Assembly (NCBI GenBank): GCA_030672305.1
Contig: DAOVGR010000073.1
Coordinates: 1-36,252, forward strand
DNA length: 36,252 nucleotides
Direction: 5' to 3'
Origin: Thermoplasmatales archaeon
GTDB taxonomy: Archaea > Thermoplasmatota > E2 > DHVEG-1
Shown piece after piece: positions 1-8,670 of the stretch (its first letter is position 1; every line of letters begins with the position of its first letter). The translations under genes were made by a program, and so were the position numbers. A model generated the notes under the pieces. The model made no database searches. It was not told where the DNA came from and was given only the letters and a program-made list of their open reading frames with translations.

Positions 1-492
1 AGGCTGCAGATGAGCCATCAGTCCGGAACAAAAGTGAACCAGAGGTGGCACGACGATTGGCGACCCGCCCGAAGCTCGGGGAAGCCCAATGCCTAAAACA
101 TTGCTGAAGTGATTTAAACAGGGTATGAAAGCAAGGGAGTCATTCGTGTGGTTATGTGGTCAGAATGATGGCAAATAGCTATGCTGAGCACCTGGGGAGA
201 CCTCATGCAATCCTGATTTGGGAAGACAGGTAAGGAAAAGTATAACCAAATGCTTGGGAAAACCAAATACTGATGTTGCATGAGGAGTCAACTGACCCGT
301 AGTAGCTATGAGGCTGAGCCGATGACTGCTGGTAACAGATTGACGAGGGTAAAACTTGGCAGATGTGAAGGGGTCTGGTTCGTTAGAACTAAAGAGGAGC
401 ATCTCACAGATTAGTCACACACTGTTGTGACTTGGAAACGCAACAATATTTGTTGTAGATTTGCTGACTTTGGTCGGTGAGGAAGATGTAAA
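1..492 (+). ncRNA. Group II intron RNA, 5' domains (partial, runs off left edge)
   Basis: This stretch has the look of the structured RNA that precedes a group II intron reading frame: it is richer in G+C than its surroundings, has no gene, and contains strong paired segments. Examples are the 9-bp arms CTCATGCAA (202-210) and TTGCATGAG (276-284), and GTCACA (414-419) with TGTGAC (426-431). The reverse transcriptase begins directly after it, as expected for an open reading frame inside domain IV. The 5' splice site lies outside the window, so the class cannot be assigned. The assignment rests on the adjacent reverse transcriptase and the folding, not on a covariance search. Confidence 0.75.
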
Positions 493-1437
493 ATGTTTGA
501 GTATCTGAAGAGGTTTAGAGAAAACTTCCCCAATAGGAAGTTTTACCAGTTAATAGACAAGATACATGACATGGATAATTTAGAAGATGCATGGAACAAG
601 GTGAAAGCTAACAAGGGCTGTGCAGGCATAGATAAACAAAGCATATCTGATTTCCAACCTCAGAGAGGCTTACATTTTAAGGAGCTGCAGAGGGCTATTA
701 AGAGAAGGACATATAGAGCTACACCTGTGTTAAGGAAATACATCCCTAAGAGTGATGGAAAACTCAGACCATTGGGGATACCTACAGTTAAGGACAGAGT
801 TTTGCAGCAGGCAACAAAGAACGTCATTGAGCAGGTATTTGAAATGAAGTTCATGGATTGCAGCTATGGTTTCAGACCTGATAAGAATGCTCATCAGGCT
901 ATAGAACAGATAAGAAATTACTTGCAGCAGGGATTTACATGGATTATTGACGCTGATATAAAGAGCTTCTTTGACTCGGTAGACCATAGCCTATTAATGA
1001 GTTGTGTAGCAGAGGAAATAAGTGATGGAAAGGCCCTTAGGCTCATTGAAGAATGGCTAAAAGCTGGAGTAATGGCTGAAGGAAATATAAAGGAGACAAA
1101 TAAGGGAACACCACAAGGAGGTGTTATATCTCCTTTATTAGCTAACGTATATCTACATGAGATGGATAAGGCGAGTACCAAATGGGTAAATGTCAGGCTA
1201 GTGAGATATGCTGATGATTTTGTGATAATGTGTAAAACTGGATGGATGGCTAAGAAAACAATGGAACGTTTAAAGAAACTCTTGGGTGAGTTAAAACTAC
1301 AGCTAAGTGAGACAAAGACTCAAATAGTGAACTCAGAGAAGGAAGAGTTTGAGTTCCTCGGCTTTAAGTTCAGGATTCGAAGAGGAAAGATAAGGATTAC
1401 GCCAAGAGGCAAGTCCATTGAGAAATTCAAAGGTTGA
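493..1437 (+). CDS. Group II intron reverse transcriptase, truncated before the maturase region
   Basis: This is the retroelement protein that copies and helps splice the host intron. The N-terminal RT0-like part is present, with the finger and palm blocks. The catalytic motif YADD sits in VRYADDFVIMC near residue 240, and the block-4 segment GTPQGGVISPLLANVYL precedes it. The frame stops at residue 314, just after the RT7 segment (FEFLGFKF) and a short basic stretch. Complete proteins of this family usually exceed 400 residues and carry a thumb/maturase (domain X) and sometimes an HNH domain. No domain V-like hairpin is visible after the stop. The start is supported by GGTGAGGA a few bases upstream. 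I infer a 3'-truncated, probably immobile intron copy. Confidence 0.85.
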   Translation: MFEYLKRFRENFPNRKFYQLIDKIHDMDNLEDAWNKVKANKGCAGIDKQSISDFQPQRGLHFKELQRAIKRRTYRATPVLRKYIPKSDGKLRPLGIPTVKDRVLQQATKNVIEQVFEMKFMDCSYGFRPDKNAHQAIEQIRNYLQQGFTWIIDADIKSFFDSVDHSLLMSCVAEEISDGKALRLIEEWLKAGVMAEGNIKETNKGTPQGGVISPLLANVYLHEMDKASTKWVNVRLVRYADDFVIMCKTGWMAKKTMERLKKLLGELKLQLSETKTQIVNSEKEEFEFLGFKFRIRRGKIRITPRGKSIEKFKG

Positions 1438-1642
1438 ATTGTGGATATCTAATGGTGAAAGTGAGAGTTTTTGAAAAAAGCAACTTAAAGAATTAATATT
1501 TAAAACAAATCCCTTATATTTATCTTAATCTATAATTTACTTTTACCTAAAATTCAGGTTTGACCTAAAAATACCAATATTGATTAAATTTTTTTTTATA
1601 TTCTATAGCTAACTACTTAGCATTTGAAATCATTCTAAAAAT

Positions 1643-2683
1643 CTATATGTCATATGGTTCTTTTGCAGGATGCCAATCAAAGCTAAAAAACGGGAGGGGA
1701 ATCGCGGGATCAGGAAATCCCCTTTCATATCTAATATAACTAAAAATAAATTTTGGCAGAAGCCGTGGTCTTCCCCAATAGTTACCATCCCAAACATTTT
1801 TATTTTTTCTTATTGTAAAAATGTCACTAAGAGAGAAGATATATAACCAATTATTAGCATCACGGATATTATTAATGAAGTTATTACAGGTTATAGTGTT
1901 GTTACGCCCCTCTAAACTGAGGGCGGGTATAATTAAATTATCAATGCTAGTATGATTAGAAATAGTATTTCTAGTAATAAGAGTATTATTAGCAATTATC
2001 TGCATTGCTACTTCGTTGCTATCAAAAAGGTTCCTACTAATAATATTACTATTTGAAGTAAAAGGAAGCGACAAATTTGACCAGAGAGTTATACCAACAG
2101 AGCAATCTGTAATAATATTTTCTATAATGGTTGTAAAAGATACATGTTCTAGCAATATTCCAGCGGTTGTAAAAATATTATCAACTATGTAGTTATAATT
2201 CCCTGCGGTAATACCAATACTCGCATATCCATTGCCCGCAAAGATGTTACCACTGATGTTATTGTTATCACCCATTATTACCCTAATACCACACCAACTA
2301 CTATTTTGAATTGTAAATCCTGATATATTCACCCAATCTGTGATAGTATTAATAATTATATTATCATTTACACCATCAATAACGGTTGTATCTCTATCTT
2401 CACCAATAAGATAGATAGGCTTTTCTATAATTAAATTACTCTCCTTATATGGTGAACTATCCTCATAAACAAACACCGTATCACCATCTGATGCATTGTC
2501 TATTGCATTCTTGATCCTTGTATAATTACCTTCTCCTATTCCACCAACATACAATGTATTGCCATCAAAAAACTTGGTATTTGATTTTTCAACAGCCCTA
2601 CCAGAGGATAAAGTAATACACATTCCAATTAACAAAACCATTATTCCAAAAACAAATCCTTTTTTAAACAAATTGTTTCGCAT
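1643..2683 (-). CDS. Exported right-handed beta-helix (NosD/PbH1-like) protein
   Basis: A secreted or surface protein of about 346 residues. The start chosen is the ATG followed by MRNNLFKKG, because GGAGAG lies just upstream and it gives a clean signal peptide: a basic N-terminus followed by a hydrophobic core (FVFGIMVLLIGMCITL). The mature part begins with the segment LYVGGIGEGNYTRIKNAID, the usual opening of NosD-like periplasmic copper-binding/PbH1 proteins in archaea. It continues with repeated Asn-rich turns (NISGNIF, NTISNHTS, NNISGN-like), each corresponding to a rung of a parallel beta-helix. No C-terminal anchor is seen. A carbohydrate-binding or surface role is plausible but not shown. 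Confidence 0.75.
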   Translation of the reverse strand: MRNNLFKKGFVFGIMVLLIGMCITLSSGRAVEKSNTKFFDGNTLYVGGIGEGNYTRIKNAIDNASDGDTVFVYEDSSPYKESNLIIEKPIYLIGEDRDTTVIDGVNDNIIINTITDWVNISGFTIQNSSWCGIRVIMGDNNNISGNIFAGNGYASIGITAGNYNYIVDNIFTTAGILLEHVSFTTIIENIITDCSVGITLWSNLSLPFTSNSNIISRNLFDSNEVAMQIIANNTLITRNTISNHTSIDNLIIPALSLEGRNNTITCNNFINNIRDANNWLYIFSLSDIFTIRKNKNVWDGNYWGRPRLLPKFIFSYIRYERGFPDPAIPLPFFSFDWHPAKEPYDI

Positions 2684-2734
2684 ATTTTTGCCTCTCCTAT
2701 ATTTTATTATCTTATATATCATATTTAATATTTT

Positions 2735-2916
2735 TTAACGAATAATTTTTAAACTTGCACCATCAACAATAATGAGATTAAAAGTTTTCATCCATTTATT
2801 ATTATGCGATAATGGACTATTTACCTCATGAGGGTGTTTATTTTCTGTCCTATACCTGGAGTAATAGTTGAAATTAATAACGTGCAAATAAATATTCCAA
2901 TTAATTTGGCTTTCAT
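2735..2916 (-). pseudogene. Remnant of an exported protein gene (signal peptide plus short downstream fragment)
   Basis: A good ribosome site (CGGAGG, ending about 8 nt upstream) precedes an ATG at 2916. It opens a frame of 31 residues that reads as a signal peptide (MKAKLIGIFICTLLISTITP, then GIGQKINTLMR) and then hits a stop. Another reading frame of the same strand continues with a segment containing NNKWMKTFN, resembling the WxKTFGG openings of secreted repeat proteins common in this kind of archaeon. I interpret this as a frameshifted, mostly deleted exported-protein gene. The alternative is a genuine 31-residue peptide. Confidence 0.45.
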
Positions 2917-3085
2917 ACATACTTCCTCCGTTTACATATTCACTTCTGATGGGAATGGGACGAATTTAAGAGATTAAGTTTAAAGCTATCATAAATTGCC
3001 GAAAAAAAAGGGAGAGAGAGAGTTTTGATTTAGATTACAATGTTCTTAATCGTTGCATTTATTTGAGAATCCGAATAAATGTTGA

Positions 3086-3742
3086 TTAGCTCTGATGACC
3101 CCAATCCTCAAATGTATAATAGAAAAAGGGAAATAGATGTTGTTGAGTTTCTAACCATATTCCATCTTCCCCATTCCATTGATCAGTAATCCATGTATAT
3201 CTATAAGGGCCGCTAACTACTTCATAAATTATATCTTTAGCCATCGCCCCACAAAATAATTGTATTGGATGTCCCCTGAAAAAGAACATGGTATATAGAT
3301 ACATTTTAGCGAGCCATATAACCCAATTCCAAGAGAAATGTAGTTGAGCTTGCCAATCTAGGAATAAATTGAACGTATCATTTGCTGATTCCCAAGATGA
3401 TGCACTAAACCACCATTCATGAGGCGCGAAGAAGTACGGGAAAAACCATGTTATCCCTCCATCTGGGTCCGCCTCTTCTGCATCTCTAATTACCACATCT
3501 ACTGCCGCCGCTATTTCTTCGAGACTCTCTTCCATTTCTGCGTCAAGTTCTGCTTCAGAACCATACTCATCCCAATAATCACATATTGCACTGGTATTAT
3601 CCCAATTTTCAATGAAAATCTCTTCAATATCCGTAGGGTTTTGTCTAGGCTCAGGCGCATCTGCCATTATCGCAGGTCCTATACCGACTATCAGTAGTAA
3701 TAGAGTTGCTACAATTCCAAAAATTTTTAATTTTTGTTTCAT
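3086..3742 (-). CDS. Exported protein of unknown function, rich in aromatic residues
   Basis: 218 residues, with AGGTGATA just upstream of the ATG. The N-terminus is a signal peptide (MKQKLKIFGIVATLLLLIVG) with probable cleavage near IMADAPE. An acidic, probably helical stretch follows (roughly residues 45-95). The second half is unusually dense in Trp, Phe and Tyr (for example WFFPYFFAPHEWWF and FSWNWVIWLAKMYLYTMFFF). I do not recognise the family. The hydrophobic aromatic segment around residues 130-155 could contact or enter a membrane. It stands alone, with a long AT-rich leader region upstream. Confidence 0.7.
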   Translation of the reverse strand: MKQKLKIFGIVATLLLLIVGIGPAIMADAPEPRQNPTDIEEIFIENWDNTSAICDYWDEYGSEAELDAEMEESLEEIAAAVDVVIRDAEEADPDGGITWFFPYFFAPHEWWFSASSWESANDTFNLFLDWQAQLHFSWNWVIWLAKMYLYTMFFFRGHPIQLFCGAMAKDIIYEVVSGPYRYTWITDQWNGEDGIWLETQQHLFPFFYYTFEDWGHQS

Positions 3743-4193
3743 TTTTTATCACCTATGTCAATTTCGACCTTCCGAGATAATAGGTTCCTTTTAGGCATAT
3801 TTTTTCCGTCTCGGTCGTCATAACAAATAATTTGATTAAAACTGAAAAACGTAATAGATGAGATAGAGCTTTTAACCTAAGTAAAGAAAACATATATTTT
3901 TCTTTGCCTCCCCAAAAAAAATTTTAATATTTAGATTTAAGATGGTTCCTGTTTTAAAGATAATGGAATAATAAGAGTAAATTACAGGTAAAATAGGTGA
4001 TTATCATTGGTGAAAACATTACTCCCCCATAAGCGTTACAAAAATAATACATCTTAATTCAATATTTAGTAAATACGAAATAAAAACACACAATAATACT
4101 TTCATTTTACTTCTTTTTTACTTCTATTTTCCAGTTTTATTTATTAATAACAATTATGTATTTTATATCTGCTATTATAGGGAGATAAATAAT
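3743..4193. other. AT-rich divergent intergenic region
   Basis: No gene is visible. The region separates a leftward exported-protein gene from a rightward small gene, so it should hold both promoters. ATTTTATAT around 4158-4166 is a plausible TATA box for the rightward gene at 4194. No RNA gene or repeat is apparent. Confidence 0.5.
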
Positions 4194-4382
4194 ATGACTA
4201 ATCATTATAATGATGATGAATCCATAAATGAAAATTGGTTAGCTGATGAAATTGCTGAGTCAGAAGGAAAAAAAGTAGAAGTAAACATTGCACAAATCAA
4301 AGAAATACTCAGAATTACATTAGACATACTCGCTAAAGAGGATTTTCATCATATTGAAAAAACTCTTGAAAAACATGAATAA
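4194..4382 (+). CDS. Small acidic hypothetical protein
   Basis: 62 residues, preceded by GGGAGAT at good spacing from the ATG and by a possible TATA box. The protein is charged, with no membrane segment. The second half (VNIAQIKEILRITLDILAK) is a clear amphipathic helix, so it may be a small helical partner protein. The family is not recognised. It lies about 90 nt upstream of another small gene on the same strand, and both have their own ribosome sites, so they may be co-transcribed. Confidence 0.55.
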   Translation: MTNHYNDDESINENWLADEIAESEGKKVEVNIAQIKEILRITLDILAKEDFHHIEKTLEKHE

Positions 4383-4475
4383 ATGAAATTATAAATAAGG
4401 ATAAGAAAATAGAATCGTCAAACATATTAATAAATATGAAATTTTTTTTAATTATATGATGGAGATATAATTCTT

Positions 4476-4856
4476 ATGGATATAATAACTGAAATTAATT
4501 TAGTTAGTGGAATTATATTTTTTATATATATTCTTCTCTCAGGTCATTATTGGTCTTCCGCTGAACGATGGGCAGATAAACTAAAGAAAATAAATGAGGG
4601 AGAAAACGGTAATAAACAAAAAAAAATAACTAAAGAAAGAAAAAAAATACAAAAAAATAGAAAAAACGCTGAAATTCTTTTTAATATTTGTACAGGAATG
4701 GGATTATTCACTATAATATTAATAACAATCCCTATTTATATTGAAAATGAATATTATTCTACAATCTGTAAATGGCTATTGCTAATTCCTTTGATAGTTA
4801 TTGTGTTTTTATGTTTTTGTTGGGCTTTTCGTTTTTATTTTGTTGATATTGACTAA
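4476..4856 (+). CDS. Small membrane protein with three predicted transmembrane segments
   Basis: 126 residues, with GGAGAT upstream of the start. The hydrophobic segments are near residues 7-24, 67-88 and 94-121. Between the first two lies a very basic, Lys/Asn-rich loop (around residues 35-65), probably cytoplasmic by the positive-inside rule. No family is recognised. It follows the small acidic gene on the same strand. Confidence 0.6.
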   Translation: MDIITEINLVSGIIFFIYILLSGHYWSSAERWADKLKKINEGENGNKQKKITKERKKIQKNRKNAEILFNICTGMGLFTIILITIPIYIENEYYSTICKWLLLIPLIVIVFLCFCWAFRFYFVDID

Positions 4857-5011
4857 AAAAAAGTATTTTATTGGATTGGGTGAGAAAAATTATTAATTTA
4901 AAATATCAACCTAAATTTCCCAAACTCATATTATACAGTACCTTACGGAATGAAGTCAGATAATATGTCAAATAGCTCTAAAATCAATTAACTCTAAGTA
5001 GCACCTTGGGA

Positions 5012-6751
5012 TTAACCATTATTTACGTATTCAGTAGTAGCAAAATATATAACAGTTGTTAGTACAACTTTGGCTGCAGCATTTATCTCAGTTACATCAA
5101 TTATGTCTAATATGTCACCTTTTGTATGTTCTTCACCAGAACGATGGAGCCAATGACCTGCTGTTGAATAGTCTCCTTTATCAAAGCTAAAAATTCCTCC
5201 TAAAACATGACCTCTAAAAGAACCTGCATCTGTTGCATCTACCATATCAGAATCATCTAATATATCTACTCCACCATAACCACCACTTAATTGTGTATAA
5301 TCTATTTCTTCAATTAAATCCTGAAGTTCTTCTGGAAAAGTTCCAAGAGAATATACATGAAATCTAGTATCTTCTTTTGTAATATCTGTATCATTAACGT
5401 ATCCAAAAGCAGCTGCATTAATACAATGTACAAAGGTTTGCTCGTCTGAATATTGAGATACATAAGACTCAGAGCCCATACGGCCATAGTCTTCTCCTGC
5501 CCAAGCTGCAAACTTAAGAGTATAGTATGGTGTTATATTTTCATATTTATCAGCAATATACTTGGCAATTCCCCAAACAACTGAAACACTACCTGAGTCA
5601 TCTGCGGCACCTTGACACCACACAGAATCATAATGAGCCCCAACAATAACAATTTCATCAACCTCTCCAGGTATCGTTCCAATCACATTTTTACTAACTA
5701 CATTATCGATATATGAGGATTTAAGATAAAAATCAGCTGTTACTGAACAATCTCCATAATCCTCCATGTTTTGTTTTATTTGAGTTCCAATAGAGCCATT
5801 AATCGTTATACCCGGAAGAGATTGTCTAACAAGAAGAGGCATAAAATAAGTATCCTGATGACGATCTGCTAATAAAAAAGCAGTACCTAAAAACAAAAAA
5901 CGTAATAATGGAACAATCAATGTATAACAATAATCCCCCATGGTGTTATAAATAGGAAAATTTCGACATCTGCTAATTTCGATTAAATATATGAACTTTG
6001 TAGTGCTTAATGGTTCACCTATCTCTCCTACCAGATTTTCATAATATCCTAGTTCCTCACAAAAAATATCTTCATATCCTAAAGATATAAGATATTCTTG
6101 AAAAGCTTCAACATTTTCTGAAATATTTCTTGAAATATTTGTTGTTTCTAATTCAAAATAGTTGGCAACTTCTTCAAATTCTGCCACATCTGGAATAATC
6201 TCTAGCAATGAATAAATCACTTCAGGTACTTTTAAAACTTCGGCATTTTGAAAGTTATGAATCTTAACTGGATTATCCTCTGAGACATATTTAGTATGTA
6301 CTGGAAAACATTCTAAATATGGTATATTTATATCATCATTTTCAAGATGAATTTCTAGATTATAGTCCTGTTGGCTTTGAACATCAATTTTATTTGTAAA
6401 TTCAGAACCTTCTATATCGTCATATTCTGCTTCAGGAATTATACCATCTCGTGCAATTTCCAGGTCCCAAAAATCCTTCAAAATCACTGCAGCTTGATCT
6501 TCTCCAGGAGTTCCAAATGCTCTACCACGCCAATATAAATTAATATTTTCTAATATAATCCCTGTTAAAGCTTCTCTTATATCTTGCATAAAATTAAAAT
6601 AATATGTTGTGGCATACAGAGTTCCTGCTTTTTCTTCAACAGTCCCCTGTTCGGCATCTATCGGAAATATTAAAGTAGATATTAATAGCGTTCCAATAAT
6701 AAACACAGTTGCTAGTGGCCTTAGTCCAATTTTAATTTTATTATTATTCAT
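5012..6751 (-). CDS. Exported M28-family aminopeptidase-like protein with altered metal site
   Basis: 579 residues from the ATG chosen at 6751, which has GGGAGTGA upstream and gives a signal peptide (LATVFIIGTLLISTLIF). The N-terminal half is not recognised. The C-terminal half is M28-like: GAHYDS (His near residue 371), GAADDSGS (bridging Asp near 384), AGEDYGRMGS (near 419) and a final His in HRSGEEHTKGD (near 537). Family enzymes use His, Asp, Glu, Asp and His to hold two zincs. Here the position of the second Glu is Asp, and the usual INLDM-type segment reads INAAAFGY, so that Asp is Ala. It may be catalytically altered or a binding protein. It acts outside the cell. Confidence 0.75.
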   Translation of the reverse strand: MNNNKIKIGLRPLATVFIIGTLLISTLIFPIDAEQGTVEEKAGTLYATTYYFNFMQDIREALTGIILENINLYWRGRAFGTPGEDQAAVILKDFWDLEIARDGIIPEAEYDDIEGSEFTNKIDVQSQQDYNLEIHLENDDINIPYLECFPVHTKYVSEDNPVKIHNFQNAEVLKVPEVIYSLLEIIPDVAEFEEVANYFELETTNISRNISENVEAFQEYLISLGYEDIFCEELGYYENLVGEIGEPLSTTKFIYLIEISRCRNFPIYNTMGDYCYTLIVPLLRFLFLGTAFLLADRHQDTYFMPLLVRQSLPGITINGSIGTQIKQNMEDYGDCSVTADFYLKSSYIDNVVSKNVIGTIPGEVDEIVIVGAHYDSVWCQGAADDSGSVSVVWGIAKYIADKYENITPYYTLKFAAWAGEDYGRMGSESYVSQYSDEQTFVHCINAAAFGYVNDTDITKEDTRFHVYSLGTFPEELQDLIEEIDYTQLSGGYGGVDILDDSDMVDATDAGSFRGHVLGGIFSFDKGDYSTAGHWLHRSGEEHTKGDILDIIDVTEINAAAKVVLTTVIYFATTEYVNNG

Positions 6752-7178
6752 TTCTTTCACTCCCATAGATTTGATACATTTTCGTGATTTATAATTTTTA
6801 ATTCCTCCCTCATTAGTTAAAGTTGAGTTGAAATGTCCTACCATATGTCCTTATTTATTAAGATAATTATTTTTAATTTCTTTTTAAATATAGTGGTAAA
6901 AAATATGTAATAACAGTTGTAAAATAGTAGTAAAAGTAAAAATTCCTAATTCATCACCACCTGGATTACAGACACATGACCATTGCTAATTCACCTACAA
7001 AATTTTTCCACTATTTTATGTCCATATTCCCTCTTTTTTTCTATTATCTTTAAAAATAATTCATTTTGTAAAACTACATCCTAATTTATTATAAAAATTA
7101 AAAATATTCTTTTATTTTCCTTGTAATTTACCTCAATATTTCAGTTATCATTATTAATAACAAACAATTTTTTAACTA

Positions 7179-7260
7179 GGGGTTTAGACTGGAAGTAAGT
7201 ATGAATTGTTAGGAAAACCTACTTTTTCATCCTTTCCTTCCTCCCTAAAATCTAAACCCC
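7179..7260. ncRNA. Candidate structured RNA or palindromic element: four nested stems
   Basis: Four complementary pairs occur in nested order: GGGGTTTAGA (7179-7188) with TCTAAACCCC (7251-7260), GGAAG (7191-7195) with CTTCC (7237-7241), ATGAA (7201-7205) with TTCAT (7226-7230), and TAGG (7210-7213) with CCTA (7218-7221) around an AAAA loop. This would give one long interrupted hairpin of about 82 nt. It sits in an otherwise AT-rich, gene-free stretch. A small RNA, a miniature inverted-repeat element and a regulatory leader are all possible. The strand cannot be decided from folding alone. Confidence 0.4.
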
Positions 7261-7739
7261 CCTATTGACCCCTTTTTTTCAAAAAATGTTTAAAGAATGT
7301 TTCAACTTGTAATATTTATAGAATATAAGGCTAGAAACAAAACTCCAGATACATAATTTATGTGAGAAGCTAAATATTGGTCAAAATAAAACTCGTAAAT
7401 CCAAAAAGGAACTCAAATTAGAGATTATTAAATTAATTCCAGTTAATTGAAATTTTAATATAAGATTACATCAAATGTTTTTTTTAAATTTTATAAACTA
7501 ATCCTTATTTGTAAAATAAAAAAAAAGAGGGAGTTGGACTACTGAAACCCTAATCATTGTTTAATTATTTTTTATTTTAAAGTCAATAGAAAAAGACAAT
7601 TATTTTTAACTGGTAAATACGAAACAATATCGCCCATTTGACTTATAAACTATTAAAGAAAAAGGGCGATTCGAAGATTCATAAAATTATTAAGTGTTCA
7701 ACAGATATAAAACATCAAAATGTGACGTCATTTAGGCGC

Positions 7740-7758
7740 TCGAATCCCGATGCGGGCA
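7740..7758 (+). other. tRNA 3'-end-like sequence, possible attachment-site remnant
   Basis: TCGAATCCCGATGCGGGCA fits the 3' part of a tRNA: a T-loop end, a CCCGA T-stem strand, a seven-base acceptor strand TGCGGGC and discriminator A. The expected 5' T-stem strand TCGGG is not in front of it, and no tRNA body is visible upstream. Tyrosine recombinases often integrate elements at tRNA 3' ends and leave such fragments. Two recombinase genes lie nearby. I saw no second copy in the window, so this is weak. Confidence 0.3.
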
Positions 7759-8056
7759 TACTTATAACGCCATCTATACTTATAGGAGAAACCCTTGTTT
7801 TTTTACCAGTAAAAGTATATTCAAATCTCGTTCCTAATATTCAAATTAAAAGAAAGAAAAGAAGGATTTTATAGAGTCCATGGAAAATAACGCGGAGATT
7901 CTCGTCACTTTTCTCGTCGAAAATCGGAGAGAAAAGGATCCCACCATAACCCCTAGATCACACCCGCAAAATCAGGAGTGAAATACACTCTGTATTTTTG
8001 TAATTTGCCATTTCACTCATATAGTATTTTACATTACAAGTTCCCCGAAGGGAGAA

Positions 8057-8099
8057 ACCGGAGTGATAATTAACGAAACCCTTTTTGTTAATCTCCGGT
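8057..8099 (-). terminator. Hairpin downstream of the leftward recombinase operon
   Basis: ACCGGAG (8057-8063) pairs with CTCCGGT (8093-8099), with an inner TTAAC/GTTAA pair. It begins about 50 nt past the stop codon of the last gene of the leftward operon. A transcription-end or mRNA-stabilising role is plausible. It could also mark an element boundary. Confidence 0.4.
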
Positions 8100-8147
8100 C
8101 TCTACTCTTACATGTTTTGTTTTAATTTAAAGTTTTTTCAAAAAAAA

Positions 8148-8429
8148 TTATTTCTGCCTCTCCAAATCTTCTGCCCACTGAGCAAACATCAAGACCTTCC
8201 ATTTACCAGCAGCATCCAAATCTGGAAACAATGCACTGATAAGTTTCCAATCGTAGATTATTCCATTCTCATCTTTTGCATCTATCATTGACTTCTCAAA
8301 CTCCTTCAGGAGTTCCAAGTGTTGCTCATAACTAACACCCAGTTTGTAATGAGAATAACTCTTCCAATTTTCCTTTATTTTATCCTTTGATTCCTCAAGT
8401 TTTTCTTCTCTTGATTTAAACAATCTCAT
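8148..8429 (-). CDS. Small charged hypothetical protein, last gene of recombinase operon
   Basis: 93 residues, with GAGGTAAA just upstream. It is soluble and strongly charged, probably helical. The N-terminal third is basic (SREEKLEESKDKIKENWK). Tryptophans recur in the C-terminal half (YDWKLI, GKWKVL, QWAEDL). I do not recognise a family. It follows the second small membrane protein by 4 nt, so it is co-translated with the genes upstream and is probably their soluble partner. Confidence 0.6.
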   Translation of the reverse strand: MRLFKSREEKLEESKDKIKENWKSYSHYKLGVSYEQHLELLKEFEKSMIDAKDENGIIYDWKLISALFPDLDAAGKWKVLMFAQWAEDLERQK

Positions 8430-8433
8430 TTTT

Positions 8434-8670
8434 TTACCTCTTTAAATTTTTTAAATCAGATATTCTAATAGTTTTATTCTCCCTGTAATCAAGTCTTTTT
8501 GAACGATATATTAAAACAGCGATTATCGGAAAACAAAAAGTAACAATACCCCAGAAAATAGGATTCCTATTTTTGTTTAGAGTTTTATATTTAATATCTA
8601 CCACAACAGCTACTGCTAATATCAAACCAAATATACTTCGTATTAGCAAACCCAATTCATATTCATTCAT
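8434..8670 (-). CDS. Small two-TM membrane protein
   Basis: 78 residues with two hydrophobic segments: near residues 8-24 (LIRSIFGLILAVAVVVD) and near residues 38-55 (PIFWGIVTFCFPIIAVLIY). A basic loop lies between and a basic tail after, so both ends are probably on the same side. The start codon overlaps the stop of the preceding gene (ATGA type), showing translational coupling. Its spacing to the next gene is 4 nt. The two-segment pattern resembles PLDc_N/DUF-type small membrane proteins, but I cannot name the family. Confidence 0.6.
   Translation of the reverse strand: MNEYELGLLIRSIFGLILAVAVVVDIKYKTLNKNRNPIFWGIVTFCFPIIAVLIYRSKRLDYRENKTIRISDLKNLKR

Larger units (their letters stand above)
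6752..8147. other. Long gene-free AT-rich region
   Basis: About 1.4 kb without a convincing gene. It holds the promoter side of the M28-like gene, a nested hairpin (7179-7260), a short tRNA-3'-end-like sequence (7740-7758), and a hairpin (8057-8099) beyond the end of the leftward operon. ATCGCCC (7628-7634) and GGGCGAT (7664-7670) also form inverted arms. Its emptiness, next to a recombinase operon, would fit an integration boundary or decayed mobile DNA. Confidence 0.5.

Noticed and set aside
1438-1500. Possible group II intron domain V
   Set aside because: A GGTGAAAGT segment recalls the domain V tip, but I found no AGC triad or pairing arms around it.
7638-7874. 78-residue frame on the plus strand
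   Set aside because: No ribosome site at the start, no recognisable protein pattern, and it crosses the tRNA-like 19-mer. More likely non-coding.
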